Of a DNA stretch of 64,000 nt, positions 46,957 through 58,811 are shown one piece after another. How positions within the stretch are numbered: position 1 is the stretch's first letter; each line of letters begins with the position of its first letter. The notes under the pieces were generated by a model. The model saw only the letters and a program-made list of their open reading frames with translations. It was not told the DNA's origin and ran no database searches. The stretch is from the NCBI RefSeq assembly GCF_000218685.1, contig NW_006763296.1, positions 1,322,907 through 1,386,906 on the forward strand. The letters run 5' to 3'. This DNA comes from Serpula lacrymans var. lacrymans S7.9. Its lineage: Eukaryota > Basidiomycota > Agaricomycetes > Boletales > Serpulaceae. A program made the position numbers and the translations under genes.

Positions 46957-47089
46957 CTCGTGATTCCCTTGCACTCGATCGCGCACCAAGGTGACCATCA
47001 TTCTCAAACCTCAATACTTCTTACCACCATCGACTACTACGCAAGCCAGCAATAAAGCGCAGGAATTGTAACCAAGACCTATAGAAATT

Positions 47090-48431
47090 ATGGATTATCT
47101 GCACGGTTTGAAGGAATGGACACCGGCATTTGTCTGGCCTGCTAAGTTTTGCGTCGCTACAACAGTTGCGAGCTACGTTTTATCCGTCGTGACAGGAAAT
47201 GTTTCGCAGGTCGACAGAGTTTGGACATTTTTGCCAACGATATATACAGCATATTATGCCCTTATGCCTTTATGGCCTCGCGCCTCCCCGACGCCATTGT
47301 TTCCCTATACTCCTCAGGAGGTCGATTCGTCGATCACGAGCGACTTCAGTCCCAGGGCATTACTGATGCTTGCTATGGTGGTACGTCCCTCATTGTTCCA
47401 GCTACCTTCATTCGAATGTTTATACGAATCATTTAGACTACGTGGATGTTCCGGTAAGGCTGCATGACGTAACAGTCGGACCTTGTGTTTGAACTTGCAT
47501 TTACAGGCTCAGCTACAACACTTGGCGGCGTGGTTTGTTCAATCTGTAAGTTATATGTGGTTGTAATCTTCAAACAAGTTTTAATGAATGGTTCTTCCTG
47601 ACTTCGCAGAAAAGATGAAGATTATCGATGGGAAATATTGCGTCAGAAAATACCCTGGTACCTTTTTCAAGTATTTAACCTAACGTTCATTGGTTTGAAT
47701 CATTTAATTTCAAATTCTGTCATTATGTCTGACAATTCATCTTAGCCATTGCTCAGAATATCATCCTCTTTCTTCTTGGCATACCAACGCAAGCTGCCGC
47801 CGCTCAACCGCACACACCTCTTGCTCCCTCGGATTACGTGCTTGGGACCCTTGGTTTTCTCGCCATTGCAATAGAATTCGTTGCTGATAATCAGCAATAC
47901 TCGTTCCAGACATGCAAACATTCGGGAAAGCTTGTGGCCAACGATTGGCCTGGTGCCCGAATTCGTTGGACTCCTGAGGATACCAAGAGGGGTTTCGCGA
48001 CAAGAGGATTATGGGCATGGTCTAGGCATCCTAACTTCTTGTGTGAGCAGTCGTTTTGGGTAAGTTGCAACTTCAGCTCGATTTACGATCCTACAATGGG
48101 CTAAACACGCATATGTCAGATAATCATCAATCTCCTCCCTTTATTATCCCCCTCATCTCCCAGTCTCACTTTTCCTCCCTCTTCATTGACGTCACTCGCC
48201 CCTCTTGCTCCCTGCCTAGTGTTGTGTACCCTGTTCTTCTCATCAACTCGGTTCTCAGAGGCTATCTCTTTATCAAAATACCCTGTGGCATATGCGGCAT
48301 ATCAACGGAGAGTTGGAATGTTTGTACCCCTAGCAACCCCCCTGTGGGGATTTCTGCTCCGTTTACAGGGAGAAAAGGACGAAGTGGATCGACTTATATT
48401 TGGCTCACACGATGCGAAGAAATCGGAGTAA
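47090..48431 (+). CDS. DUF1295 / steroid 5-alpha-reductase-like membrane protein
   Basis: This is a multi-pass ER-type membrane protein of the DUF1295 family, distantly related to sterol and steroid reductases. It begins MDYLHGLKEWTPAFVWPAKF. Exons joined by GT-AG introns give SQVDRVWTFLPTIYTAYYAL, TTWMFRLSYNTWRRGLF, EDYRWEILRQKIPWYLFQVF, and a C-terminal block WAWSRHPNFLCEQSFW (the SRHPNxxxE signature of the reductase fold, NADPH side). The tail ends HDAKKSE* at 48431. Fungal members are often left without a tested substrate. Reductase activity is inferred from the fold only. Confidence 0.85.
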
Positions 48432-48988
48432 ATGGTCTAATAATGCCTCTTGAAAAAAAAACCCCACATTTCCTTTGACGCCCTTAGTATTTTACCTTTC
48501 AAATTTTGGACCGGGTATGTGATAGTACGAGTTGTACGATATGTGTTTATCATCCGTTTTGCTAATCGAATGTCTGGTTTATTCGAAACGGAGCCCCTCA
48601 GCGAAAAACTCGGAATTTATGCATAGCTTCGTTCTTGACAGAAGATATGTTGCAGATCGCATAAAGTAAGGCGGTGCGTTCCATGTCACGGTGGTTGTCA
48701 GTCTCCTTCCGATAGTCTGCTTTTAGAAGACCAGTAGTCTCGTAAAAGCAGACCGTATTGGCGGGAAGACATTCGTTCCTGATCTACATCGTTGTACGGA
48801 ATCACAATTTCCCAAGTAAATATATCAAGCTCGCCACGTTGAGGTCATATGAGCGGCAGCACGTTGCTACACTTTCATCTTCGAAGCTTTCTTCTATCTC
48901 ATCTGTCTATATGAACCCTTCCAAAGGTATAGCTCCCATCTCGCCCTTTACAACTCTTACACTAACGCTTTATCTCTTGACAAACGCA
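48432..48988. other. Intergenic region upstream of CYP-E
   Basis: It contains the presumed 3' UTR of the DUF1295 gene and the CYP-E promoter. An in-frame-looking ORF from 48758 runs into CYP-E, but similarity with CYP-D supports the start at 48989. I see no repeat or RNA. Confidence 0.5.
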
Positions 48989-51148
48989 ATGGGTCTTACG
49001 CTCCTGGAGTGGGCTTTAGCTGCCCTAGGGGCATTCCTTATCAGGCATCTGCTCAGGTCAAAGCACTCGCCGCCGCCAGGTCCTAAACCACTTCCTTTCA
49101 TAGGAAATATCTTCGATGTGCCAACAGACAAACCGTGGCTTACGTTTGTAAACTGGAAAGCTAAATATGGTACATCCATCCCTCCACTAGGATTTAGTTT
49201 ATGACTCACCTTTTTTGAAGGAGACCTCATGTCCTTCACCATCTTTAGACGCAGAATGGTCATCATTAACTCTGCAGAATTAGCGGCAGATATTTTAGAC
49301 AAGAAGAGTGCGATCTACTCTGACAGACCGCGGCTTGTTATGGCTAGTGACCTTGTCGGATTCAGCGATTCGACTCCTCTCCTGCAATACGGTGAAACGT
49401 TACGTGAACATCGAAGCTTAATCGGAAGTCGTACACTTATGCACGAATTTCATCCAGTCCAGGAGAATATAATACATAACTTCTTACAAGATGTTTTGAA
49501 CAATCCTGACTGTGGTGATTTGAACACCCACATTCGCAAGTGAGTTTTTGTGTATAATGGTTAGATCCTAGAGGCCTCATATTATCCCCCGAAGAATGTC
49601 AGGTGCGATAATCTTGAAGATAGCCTACGGATACGATGTGCAGGATGGAAACGACCCCTTGATTACACTAGCGAACCACGCACTGGTCCAGTTCTCAGAA
49701 CTAGTCGGCTTTGGTGCTTTTCTGGTCGACATGCTACCGTTTTGTTTGTCTCTATCCACAAGTTCACAGGCTGTTTCTGACATGTCATTTCCTTCTTCGC
49801 AGTGAGATATGTTCCAGAATGGTTTCCGGGTGCAGGTTTTCAGAAGACTGCTAAAGCTTATAGAGAAACATTAAACGAGGCAACTGAAAGACCTTTCAAG
49901 TATGTCAAAGACCAAATGGCGAGTAAACTGCCAGGAATTTTGATTAACGTAATTTACTAAGGTCTCCTACTTTGGAACTAGGCAGCTGGTATTGCTCCTG
50001 TCTCGTTCATATCTAGCTGCCTTGATAGGGCCGACTTGACAGCCGAAGACGAGAGTATCATCAAGTGGACTGGTTTTTCACTTTATGTCGGTATGTCTTT
50101 ATGAAACTGCCAATGTATTGATTTACACTCATTCCGGTACAATCCAATCGAGGTGGTACGGATACGGTTTGTTGTTTGGCCCTCGCTTCACATCAGGCTT
50201 AAAGACAATCACAATTATAGACTGTCTGTGCGGTATATTCCTTTTTCCTTGCCATGACTTTATACCCCGAAGTCCAAAAGAAAGCACAAGCAGAGATTGA
50301 TGCCGTTGTTGGCAACAATAGATTACCCACTCTGGCCGATCGCGTTTCTCTTCCTTATGTTGAGGCATTATCGCAGGAAGTCGTACGTTGGCATGCAGTA
50401 GTAACATCTAGTGCGTCGATTTTACTCCAACTATCCTGCACTCGAGTTCTCTTTCTTAATATCTGAAATATTTATTTTCGTCTAGCCATTCATGTTGCAA
50501 TGGAGGACGATACTCATAATGGGTGTTTCATTCCAAAGGGGTCATACGTTTCTCCTAATATCTGGTATAGATTGTTGTATATCTCTTGGGTGCATGGAAT
50601 CTGAATATTTCGTTTTGTAAAGGGCAATACTTCACGATGAACGAACCTATAGCGAACCTGAACTATTCAAACCAGAGAGGTTCTTAGGAGACCGTCCCGA
50701 ACATGATCCCCGCACAGTTTCATTTGGATTCGGTAGACGGTCTGTCCCGGTTTATTCTGGTATTAAATTCGTTTTCTGATATACACATGTATTATAGCAT
50801 CTGCCCAGATATGTCTTTACAACAGCTACCTCTTGTACGCCTCGTGTTAAGTGTGCTGTATGGTTTCCGCTAGGCATTCACCTTGCAGACGCATCGATTT
50901 TTATCTCGTCTGCCATGACTTTAGCAGTCTTCAGCATTGAAAAGTACATCGAGAATGGAGTAGAAATTACGCCCAAAGTCGAGCCCCCTACATGCATAAT
51001 GGCGTGAGTGAAAAACTTTCATCTTTACTATGCTGCATCATTTGAATGACTTCTTGCAATAACTAGACACCTAACGCCCTTCAAATGCTCAATCAAGCCT
51101 CGTTCACTAGAGGCCGAAGCCTTAATCCATGAAACACCTAGTATGTAG
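48989..51148 (+). pseudogene. Cytochrome P450 'CYP-E', probably decaying
   Basis: The frame starts MGLTLLEWALAALGAFLIRH with hinge PPPGPKPLPFIGN, and exon order follows CYP-D. Three features are abnormal. First, helix C reads YGETLREHRSLIGSR, lacking four residues present in CYP-D ([14 protein letters not shown]). Second, the microexon 50153-50166 encodes GGTDT. Third, the intron in the heme loop (50809-50873, same 65-bp length as in CYP-D) starts with AT (CCAG|ATATGT), where its relatives have GT or GC. Without splicing there the heme loop FGFGRRICP would not join IHLADAS. ExxR (EVVRW) and FKPERF are intact, and the frame reaches a stop at 51148. It could still be expressed if the AT-AG intron is spliced. 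Confidence 0.75.
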
Positions 51149-51377
51149 TGCAGTGATATGGTCTTAATAAAGGTTTACGACAATTGTAAAGTACCATAAT
51201 AGTGCGATCCAGAAGTTACTAGTACATACTCGTCGCCTGGTCGAGATGAAAGTCGAAAGTGCTACTACGTTCGCACTACCATATTTGGAAATAACCAAAT
51301 AGCTACAACCCATGTGACCGCTTGACTCAACGCCGGGAAGGTACTTTGTCACTTGGCCACGCGATTGATCGCCGATG

Positions 51378-51412
51378 TTCTCGAATGTAATAGAAAATTC
51401 AACAGAAAATTC
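51378..51412 (+). promoter_or_regulatory. Heat-shock elements upstream of the HSP20 gene
   Basis: Inverted nTTCnnGAAn / GAAnnTTC units occur three times: TTCTCGAA at 51378-51385, GAAAATTC at 51393-51400 and GAAAATTC at 51405-51412. This is the pattern bound by Hsf1. They lie about 180-215 bp before the start codon and about 55-90 bp before the TATA box at 51466-51474. Confidence 0.75.
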
Positions 51413-51465
51413 TTTGCTCGACGGCCTGGAAGAGACTCGTAGCTTCAAGAGGGCTCACCCTTGGA

Positions 51466-51474
51466 TATAAAAAA
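51466..51474 (+). promoter_or_regulatory. TATA box of the HSP20 gene
   Basis: TATAAAAAA lies 120 bp before the ATG and just downstream of the heat-shock elements, typical of strongly inducible genes. Confidence 0.6.
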
Positions 51475-51593
51475 TGACCATGTGAAGTGCCTTCTCATCC
51501 CCAGAATTTACAAACTCACATACCCTCTGCATAGTCCGTGCAACACGCTCATCAGCGTCTCTACACATACGAATTACCACTCCTCGATCAAAC

Positions 51594-52166
51594 ATGTCCG
51601 TAACACATTTCTACTATGATCCATTCGTAACCTTCGACCGTCTCTTCGACGACGCGTTCTCTACACGATTTCAGCCATCGAGCTCGGACGGGTCCAGAAG
51701 GAGTTTGCAAGGCTTTAAGCCAAGGTAAATATATTATTTTCTTTGTGAGACACGACAATGCTCACCTTTTACCTGTTCTTTTAGAATGGACCTTCACGAA
51801 AACGCAGAATCCAATACTGTCACGGCGACCTTCGAGCTCCCAGGTCTGTCTAAAGAGAATGTTAACATCGAAACCCACAACGACCTTCTCACCATCTCCG
51901 GCGAGTCTGTTTTATCTGAGGAGCACAATGATGCTGGGTTCGCAGTCCGTGAACGGTCATTTGGCAAATTCTCTCGCACTTTGAGGCTTCCTCAGGGTAC
52001 TAAGGTGAGCTAATCATCGATGCTCACACATATAGCTTCGAGGGTATTGATGAAATGCGGTTTTTAGCCCGACGATATCAAGGCAAAGATGGAGAACGGT
52101 GTTTTGACCGTGACATTTCCCAAAGTAAACCCCGAGCAAGCTCCCAAGCGGATTGCACTACTGTAA
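51594..52166 (+). CDS. Small heat-shock protein (HSP20 / alpha-crystallin domain)
   Basis: This is an ATP-independent holdase chaperone. It starts MSVTHFYYDPFVTFDRLFDD, the normal N-terminus of fungal Hsp20. The alpha-crystallin domain carries MDLHENAESNTVTATFELPG, SKENVNIETHNDLLTISGES, SFGKFSRTLRLPQGTK and PDDIKAKMENGVLTVTFPK (family GVL motif). It ends PKRIALL*, containing the C-terminal IxI/L-type motif that docks dimers. Two introns (51726-51784 and 52007-52067 approximately) are GT-AG. It is about 157 residues, complete, and sits between two P450 genes with its own heat-shock promoter. Confidence 0.94.
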
Positions 52167-52846
52167 AATAATCCCAGCTTCAGGTTGTATGGTTTGGTTA
52201 AATTTCAGGTTCAAGTTCAGGGAGTGCCGAGACATTGTGTGGAGGTAATGGAAGCAATTGTATTTTGAATTGTATTGGCCTTGATAATAATACTTGTAAT
52301 GAATCATAATGACTGCAAGGACCACCTTGAAAGTAACTCTAAAGGATGAAAAACTCACACTTGGTCCGCAAAAGGTGAGCAGCAGTTTCAGCAATACCAA
52401 ACCCATTTCCACCGGCATTCAATAACCAGCGTTCGTGATGGCTATCATTGAGGTGACTGTATTTTGCGGTGCATCCTCGTGGAGGTCCATTCCGTTCGTG
52501 TATCATTGCAAATGGATCAAAGTGTATACATATTTCCTTTGGCCTCAGACTGGAGGTCAAGCTGTCTTGATTTGTTCTGACGTCTGTCATGCGCTTTTTC
52601 AAAACTGACAAAACGGGAGTTGGTGTCCAAAGCTCAGAAAGCCGACGCAAGCCTGATCATGAGCGGCCGTGGTACTTGATTTGGCTCCTAAAGGCAGTGA
52701 AAAACAAGGTTCTCTTCACAGACTCGAAATAACCCTGGTTACGGTATAAGTATCTATGACATTATTGATGGCACTCCCTTGATTATAGCTCCTAACTCTC
52801 TGGTTGGTGTATTTGGACAAGATAGACTGAGGAGCTCCGAGTCAAG
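52167..52846. other. Intergenic region, HSP20 3' end to CYP-D
   Basis: There is no supported gene. The ORFs present are short, in the opposite sense and without motifs. The last ~150 bp should be the CYP-D promoter. Confidence 0.5.
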
Positions 52847-55029
52847 ATGGGTCTCACGTTTTTGGACTGCTCCTTAGCTGCCCTTGGGATCTTTCTCATC
52901 AAACGACTGCTCAGCCCAAAGCCTTCTGTACCACTACCACCAGGTCCTAGGCCGCTCCCCATTGTAGGAAACATCCACAACGTCCCTCTTGAAAGATCAT
53001 GGGTCATGTTTGCAGATTGGAAAACAAAATATGGCACGTTCTCCGTTCCCTTGATACTTATTTGCCGCATTGTTCATATACACCTAGGGGATATTTTATC
53101 CTTCCATGTGCTCGGAACCAGACTTGTCATTGTCAACTCGGCAGAAATGGCAGTCGATATTTTAGACAAGAAGAGTGCAATATATTCTGACAGGCCATCA
53201 TTCACTATGGCTGGCGAACTTATTGGTTGGAAAAATACGTCCATTTTCCTGAGATATGGTGAAACCTTCCGTGAACATCGACGAAACTTTCACCGCCTGA
53301 TTGGAAGTCGTGCGCTGATGCAAAAATTTGATCCGGTCGTGGAGCAGTTCACACGTCGCTTCTTGCAAGATGTTTTGAAGAATCCTCATCATGATAAACT
53401 AAGACCATATATTCGCAAGTGAGTCTTTCTGCGTGTTTTGCTTAGTTCTCGAGAATCTCACATATCTCATAAAGAATGGCAGGTTCAATAATTCTGAAGA
53501 TATCCTATGGATACAATGTACAGGACGAAAATGACCCATTAGTTAAGCTGGCGGATCGGGCTGTCGCTCAGTTTTCAGAGCTGGTCGTCTTTGGTACATA
53601 CCTAGTGGACATACTGCCGTTTTGTTGGTCTACCTTCATACTAGCGCAAACTGTCCTTGACTTTTTTTTACTTTTTTATAGTGAAATATGTGCCAGAATG
53701 GTTTCCGGGTGCCAAGTTTCAAAAAACTGCTAAATCTTACAAAGTGACCTTGAATGAAATGGTAGAAACACCTTACAAATTTGTCAAGGACCAAATGGCA
53801 CGTACCATCCCAATGAACTGCTGTAGTATGCTAACATTAACCTTCTTTACTTTTGAGACAGGCGGCTGGTGTTGCACCCTCCTCTTTTGTGTCTAATTTG
53901 CTTGAAGAGTCAAATTTGACTGCTCACGAGGAACATGTCATCAAGTGGTCAGCTGCGTCCCTGTATTCTGGTATGTATCTTAATCAGAAGTATAATGGCT
54001 TATCAGCCTTCATCTGAACACAACTCAACCCAGGTGGTGCGGATACGGTGGGTTGGTCAGCAGTTAGTGAATTTGTAGGGCTGATAATAGTTGACCATGT
54101 TTTTAGACTGTTTCTGCAATATACTCGTTTTTCCTCGCCATGATATTATATCCCGAAGTGCAAAAGAAGGCTCAAGCAGAAATTGATGCCGTCGTTGGCA
54201 GTAATAGATTACCTACTCTGGCTGATCGCGCCTTCCTCCCATACGTCGAGGCCTTGGCAAAGGAAGTCGTGCGTTGGCACGTAGTGGCACCTTTGAGTGT
54301 GTTTATTTTTGTCTATTCTCTAAGTAAGCTTGGGAGCCCTTTTTCGATGTAGCCTTCCAACACGTTGCGATGGAGGACGGCATCCATAACGGATATCTCA
54401 TACCAAAAGGGTCCTGTGTTTTAGCCAATATCTGGTATTGGTTCACCTCATCTCAGAGGACAATGAATCTGATTACTGTATTTTCTCTAGGGGAATACTC
54501 CACGACAAAGAAACCTACAAGGAGCCTCATCTATTTAAACCAGAAAGATTCTTAGGGGATCATCCCGAGCTTGATCCACGAACTGTTTCATTTGGATATG
54601 GACGACGGTTTGTTCTTCTTATAGTCAACTCGCGCTGATGTTTTCATCTCAAAAACTTTTCTCAAACCATAATACAGGATCTGTCCAGGCACGTCTATGA
54701 CTTTGTCCGATTAACAATTCTCTCCCCTAAATTTGATCTATAACTTTCACCAGGTATTCAACTTGCGGACTCTTCGGTTTTTATCTCGTGTGCGATGTCT
54801 CTTGCGGTCTTCAACATGACAAAATGGGTTGAGAACGGAGTAGAAATCACTCCCAGTGCCGAGGACCTTCCTGGCACCATCTTGTGACTATCAAATTTTA
54901 TTGGCACTCCTCTCTGACTGACAGTATATTATTTTACAACTTTATAGGCACCCGGCGCTGTTCAAGTGCACAATCACGCTTCGTTCTCCAGAGGCTGAAG
55001 CTTTGGTTCTTGAAACGCCTGAATATTAA
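52847..55029 (+). CDS. Cytochrome P450 'CYP-D', OrdA/CYP64-like
   Basis: It starts [20 protein letters not shown] with hinge [16 protein letters not shown]. Intron 1 (53034-53087, GCACGT...TAG) is 54 bp with a GC donor, and without splicing the ORF stays open, which can mislead gene finders. Helix C is [17 protein letters not shown]. The 14-nt microexon 54034-54047 encodes GGADT. Then follow EVVRW (ExxR), FKPERF and FGYGRRICPG. The heme-loop intron 54689-54753 also has a GCACGT donor. The last exon ends [12 protein letters not shown] at 55029. All hallmarks are intact. It is the closest relative of CYP-E and probably reflects the undamaged form of that gene. Confidence 0.88.
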
Positions 55030-55271
55030 CATAACATGATCGATTTGGTATACATTTTCCCCTGGAGTCCTCTCATAATAACGATTAGTATCCGTTATAT
55101 ACACAGTGTTGTAGTTAAGGTCGTGTTATTTACATATTGTCTTTCTCGCTCTATAGTAGTACTCCAAGTTTGAGGTTAGGGTTTGTGACGATTGAGCCTA
55201 AGTCATACTGCAAATGTGCTTTTACCGCAACATCTCATAAACCATTGACATCTTTCCCGCTTTGGTTTGCA

Positions 55272-56279
55272 ATGGCACTCTCCAATTTATCAACGTACTT
55301 CGGTAGGACTTCGAGAATGCTGAAGGAGAGCAGTGTAAAAAGTGCATATGTTTTCCGTCCATCTCAGGACCAATTCTAATGCAATTTGTCCAGTTCTAAG
55401 GATGGAGGGTGCAGACGAACCTTCTCGTATTCCCAAAACACTCTTCACACTCAATTCAAGAGAAGACCTCCAACATTTTGCTATGGGCTGCGATGCGGAT
55501 ATTGGAGGCCTGTCATCTTGTCATCTCGACCTGGATGAATCAACCGACATCAATAAACGCATTCAGAAGAAGGCTACCGCACGTTTCTGGGGAGAGATGA
55601 ACTTGGGTGTTCGACCAGAGGTTCAAGGGAAAATAAGGGGAGGGTATGCAGGGTTTCGGTCAAAGGCACGTCCAGGCAGGCTTGCTTTTGCCAAAGACCT
55701 CTCCTGAACGCAGACCTTGTCCAGGTCCGACCAACCCTATTCGGTGAGATGACAGACGACGTCTCGAACCACCGGTATCTTGCTCTGCGACTGCGATTGG
55801 GTGGCCACGCTAGGACTCGCAACTCCTATTTCGTAAACATTCAAACGGATGGACCCATCACCACTGACCTCTGGCAACATAGATTATACTTCCAGAGAAA
55901 TGACGGCGACTGGGAAGATTTATTTGTATGTTATATATCTAAGCCCAGTTCGTCCTACTAGTTCACACATCTAAATACTAGATTCCATTCGAAAACTTCG
56001 TCCTTACCAACACTGGTGAACTAGTCCAACATCAGATCACAATGTTACGGGAACGCATCCGCACTGTCGGTATATCACTACTTGGTGGCAACAGTGGTGT
56101 TTCCGGATCATATGAGCTGGGAGTCGATTCCATTCGTGCTGTAAACAAGGAAGACGTGACAAAGCCACCACGTAAGTCCATCCTTTTCCACAACACAGTT
56201 AGTGATCGTTGCTCAAGAGTACTCAGTTACAGAAAAAGACTCGTCTCATGGTACACAATGGGAGCGAGGGCCTGTGTAG
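55272..56279 (+). CDS. CIA30: Complex I intermediate-associated protein 30 (CIA30 / NDUFAF1 family)
   Basis: This is an assembly factor of mitochondrial NADH dehydrogenase. The start at 55272 gives MALSNLSTYFGRTSRMLKES. An intron then joins to LRMEGADEPSRIPKTLFTLN. Family blocks follow: FAMGCDADIGGLSSCHLDLD, ARFWGEMNLGVRPEVQGKIR, GGYAGFRSK, RPTLFGEMTDDVSNHRYLAL, NSYFVNIQTDGPITTDLWQH, FENFVLTNTGELVQHQ and RIRTVGISLLGGNSG. The intron at 55666-55724 most likely uses a GC donor (AAG|GCACGT), giving SKVRPTLFG. A GT alternative would insert extra residues. It ends GTQWERGPV* at 56279. Confidence 0.92.
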
Positions 56280-56513
56280 TAATAAACATACATATATGCT
56301 GGTAATGCTTTACCACAAATTCCACTGTACACTCCACGCATCTCCAATGTCCAGCAGTGGTGACCAGCTCACATCGTCAGTCTTGAAAGGTCGGGGAATA
56401 AAAGGCGGTTATAATCGATACAAGAGAGGCAGCACCCTCGGGCTGTATAAGATGAGTGGGTTATGCTAGTGATTATTGCGCTGTCTATGGATGTCCGAGT
56501 GTGGCGGTGATGA

Positions 56514-57513
56514 TCAGGCAACTATACAGCCAGAACAGCATCCATCATGGTTGTCTTCGTTCAAACCATCACCTCTGTTACCATTACTGTAGGCTTCAGG
56601 TTTGCTGGCGGCAGAACCAGCCATGAGAGGTCGACCAGTTTGTTGTAACTGTGGAGAAAACTGGCATCAATACAGCCGATACTCAAAGTGATTGCACTTC
56701 ACCTTGTTAAATCTTCGAATCTCTCGAACAATGTTATTGAAAGCATCGTCAACATTGAGCCTGGTTTTTGCAGAAGTTTCGATGAATTTACAGCCAAAGT
56801 GTTTGGCGAGATCACGTCCCTCTGCGGTCCAGGATATTATCAAGACTGTTCTACCTGCCATGCAAAGCTACGAACCATTCATGCCCACTTGTCGCTCGTA
56901 TTCCAGGTCGCACTTGTTTCCAACTAGGATCACTGGGCAAGGACCATCTTTGACACGAAGGAGCTGTTGGTAATAAGTATTGATTTCTTCGAAGGAATCC
57001 CTCGATGTGATAGCGTAGACGAGGAGAAAGCCTTCACCAGTACGCATATAGTGCTCACGCATGGCGCTATATAAATCATCTTCAGCTTGCGTTGAGAGCG
57101 GAAAAATGAAAACGGATAAAATCGCAAAAAATATCTTACATATATTCGTCTTGGCCAGCTGTATCCAGGACATCGAGAAGAGCAACCTCATCGTCGATGA
57201 TGCACTGTTTGCGATACGAGTCTGGTATGTAAACATTAGATGGATGACGTACTTATCACACTGCAAATACATACCTTCAATAGTAGGGTCATATTCTCTT
57301 ACAAAATGGCTTTGAATGAACTGAATGGTGAGGGCCGATTTACCAACCCCTGCAGCATCACTATGTTCATAAACTCGACATGGCCGAGCTCGAAAACCTT
57401 CTTACCACCACCGCCCACGACGACAAGTTTATACTCTCGCAAGAATTGTGCCTAAGCAAAATGAATTACATGAACACCGTTCGAACTATCATGAAGTCAC
57501 ATACCCGAGACAT
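56514..57513 (-). CDS. ras: Ras small GTPase, paralogue 1 (CAAX = CIVA)
   Basis: This is a membrane-anchored GTP switch. It starts [19 protein letters not shown]. The P-loop [20 protein letters not shown] is split by an intron. Switch I is [14 protein letters not shown]. Switch II is [17 protein letters not shown], with the catalytic Gln. NKCD and ETSAK are present ([36 protein letters not shown]). The tail after the last intron is [10 protein letters not shown]...[10 protein letters not shown], with an upstream CC pair and a C-terminal CAAX for prenylation. Seven or so exons. It is the downstream member of a head-to-tail pair with the gene at 58812. Confidence 0.95.
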
Positions 57514-58811
57514 GACAAGGGCAAAGGTCGCCTATTGAAATTAAGTGCAAGGAAAGGAAAGGTTTACGCAACAGGAAGACGTGGGCAAGGACAGAGCAGG
57601 TGCAAACAAAAATGAGAAGTTGACCAGTATCGGCTTGAGAGGTGGATTTATAACAAGTTTTGACACACCAAACAACAGCAAGCTGTTTCGCCCGTTGCTT
57701 ACATCGAGTACGAGTATTGGGAATGTAAGCATCCAGATCAGATGAAGGATGGCTGTGACTTTGATGAACTGCGGCGTTTGTGGGAACGGACTGGTCTATA
57801 ATTCGCAATGCGAAAATTTCAGCGTTTGACAGTAATATAGAAAGCGGATTTTGCAAACTAGAGCCTATGCAATGCCAGAGCGGCTCACCTGACAGGCTGG
57901 CAGTGATATCCCCCGTCTCCGGAGTGGCGATAGGTGAGTGGATCATCGGACAAGTCCTGAAAAGTAATAAACCAGCCTGTTAAGGCGGACAAAGGGGAGA
58001 CAGCAGAGATGGAAGATCGATAATAGGATATACGGTCTGATGTATTTTTTTGCTCAACGGGCATGAACATGTTAAGCCTTATACAAATATCAGTACGACT
58101 AGCCACATTCGCATCCTCTGATGGAAGTAAAACTAAACCTGTTATCAATCTCTAGATAAGCGATAAGTAATCATGACACATACTGTAAGAAAACATTTCG
58201 CAGGTGCAGCACGCGCACTTATCGGTGAAAGGTAAAAGGCATATGAGTATCTAAGCATCACGTATCCATCACAAGTCCGAGTCATGCTCACGCTTTGCAT
58301 TCAATTCATCAAGTACCGTTGTGAGGTCCCAATACTGATATGCCCCTATCAGTCACACATGCCAAACGACAGTGCCTTTTGATAAATACACTCTGGTGCA
58401 TCTACTAAACTCTATATCCCTGTGTATCTACCAACATAAATGAAGCAAAAATCCACGCTTCATAGTAATTCATTTATTCAGTGTGCTCGTCCTCTGACGC
58501 TTCAATGCTCATGTATTCAGAGGAGTTGCAGTCAAAAATAGCAGATGAATGCACATCAGGTTATATATCACACGATATCACTAAGCAGGCTGCAGCCCAT
58601 AGCTTTCGTACTCCATCCCTATAAGCCAGGCACGGCGAACCTCTCTAGCTCGATTCAAAAATCGATTGAAAACATTGAATCATAAGCATGAATATATGTA
58701 CAGTTTATCCCTTCATAGTGTCAATAGAAAAAGAAAGGTGAAAGCGGCCATCGTACAATGCGAAGCATGAGGAGAAAACAAATGGAAAGATAAAGAAATA
58801 TAATCAGGGAC
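57514..58811. other. Promoter of Ras paralogue 1 and 3' region of paralogue 2
   Basis: No supported gene lies in 1.3 kb. A minus ORF (57497-57946, 149 aa) overlaps the first Ras exon and has no recognisable domain. I treat it as chance, perhaps 5' UTR. Confidence 0.5.

Noticed and set aside
57497..57946. 149-residue minus-strand ORF before Ras paralogue 1
   Set aside because: It overlaps the Ras first exon, has no domain or splice support and is Ser/Cys/His-rich like random translation. It is more likely UTR or promoter.
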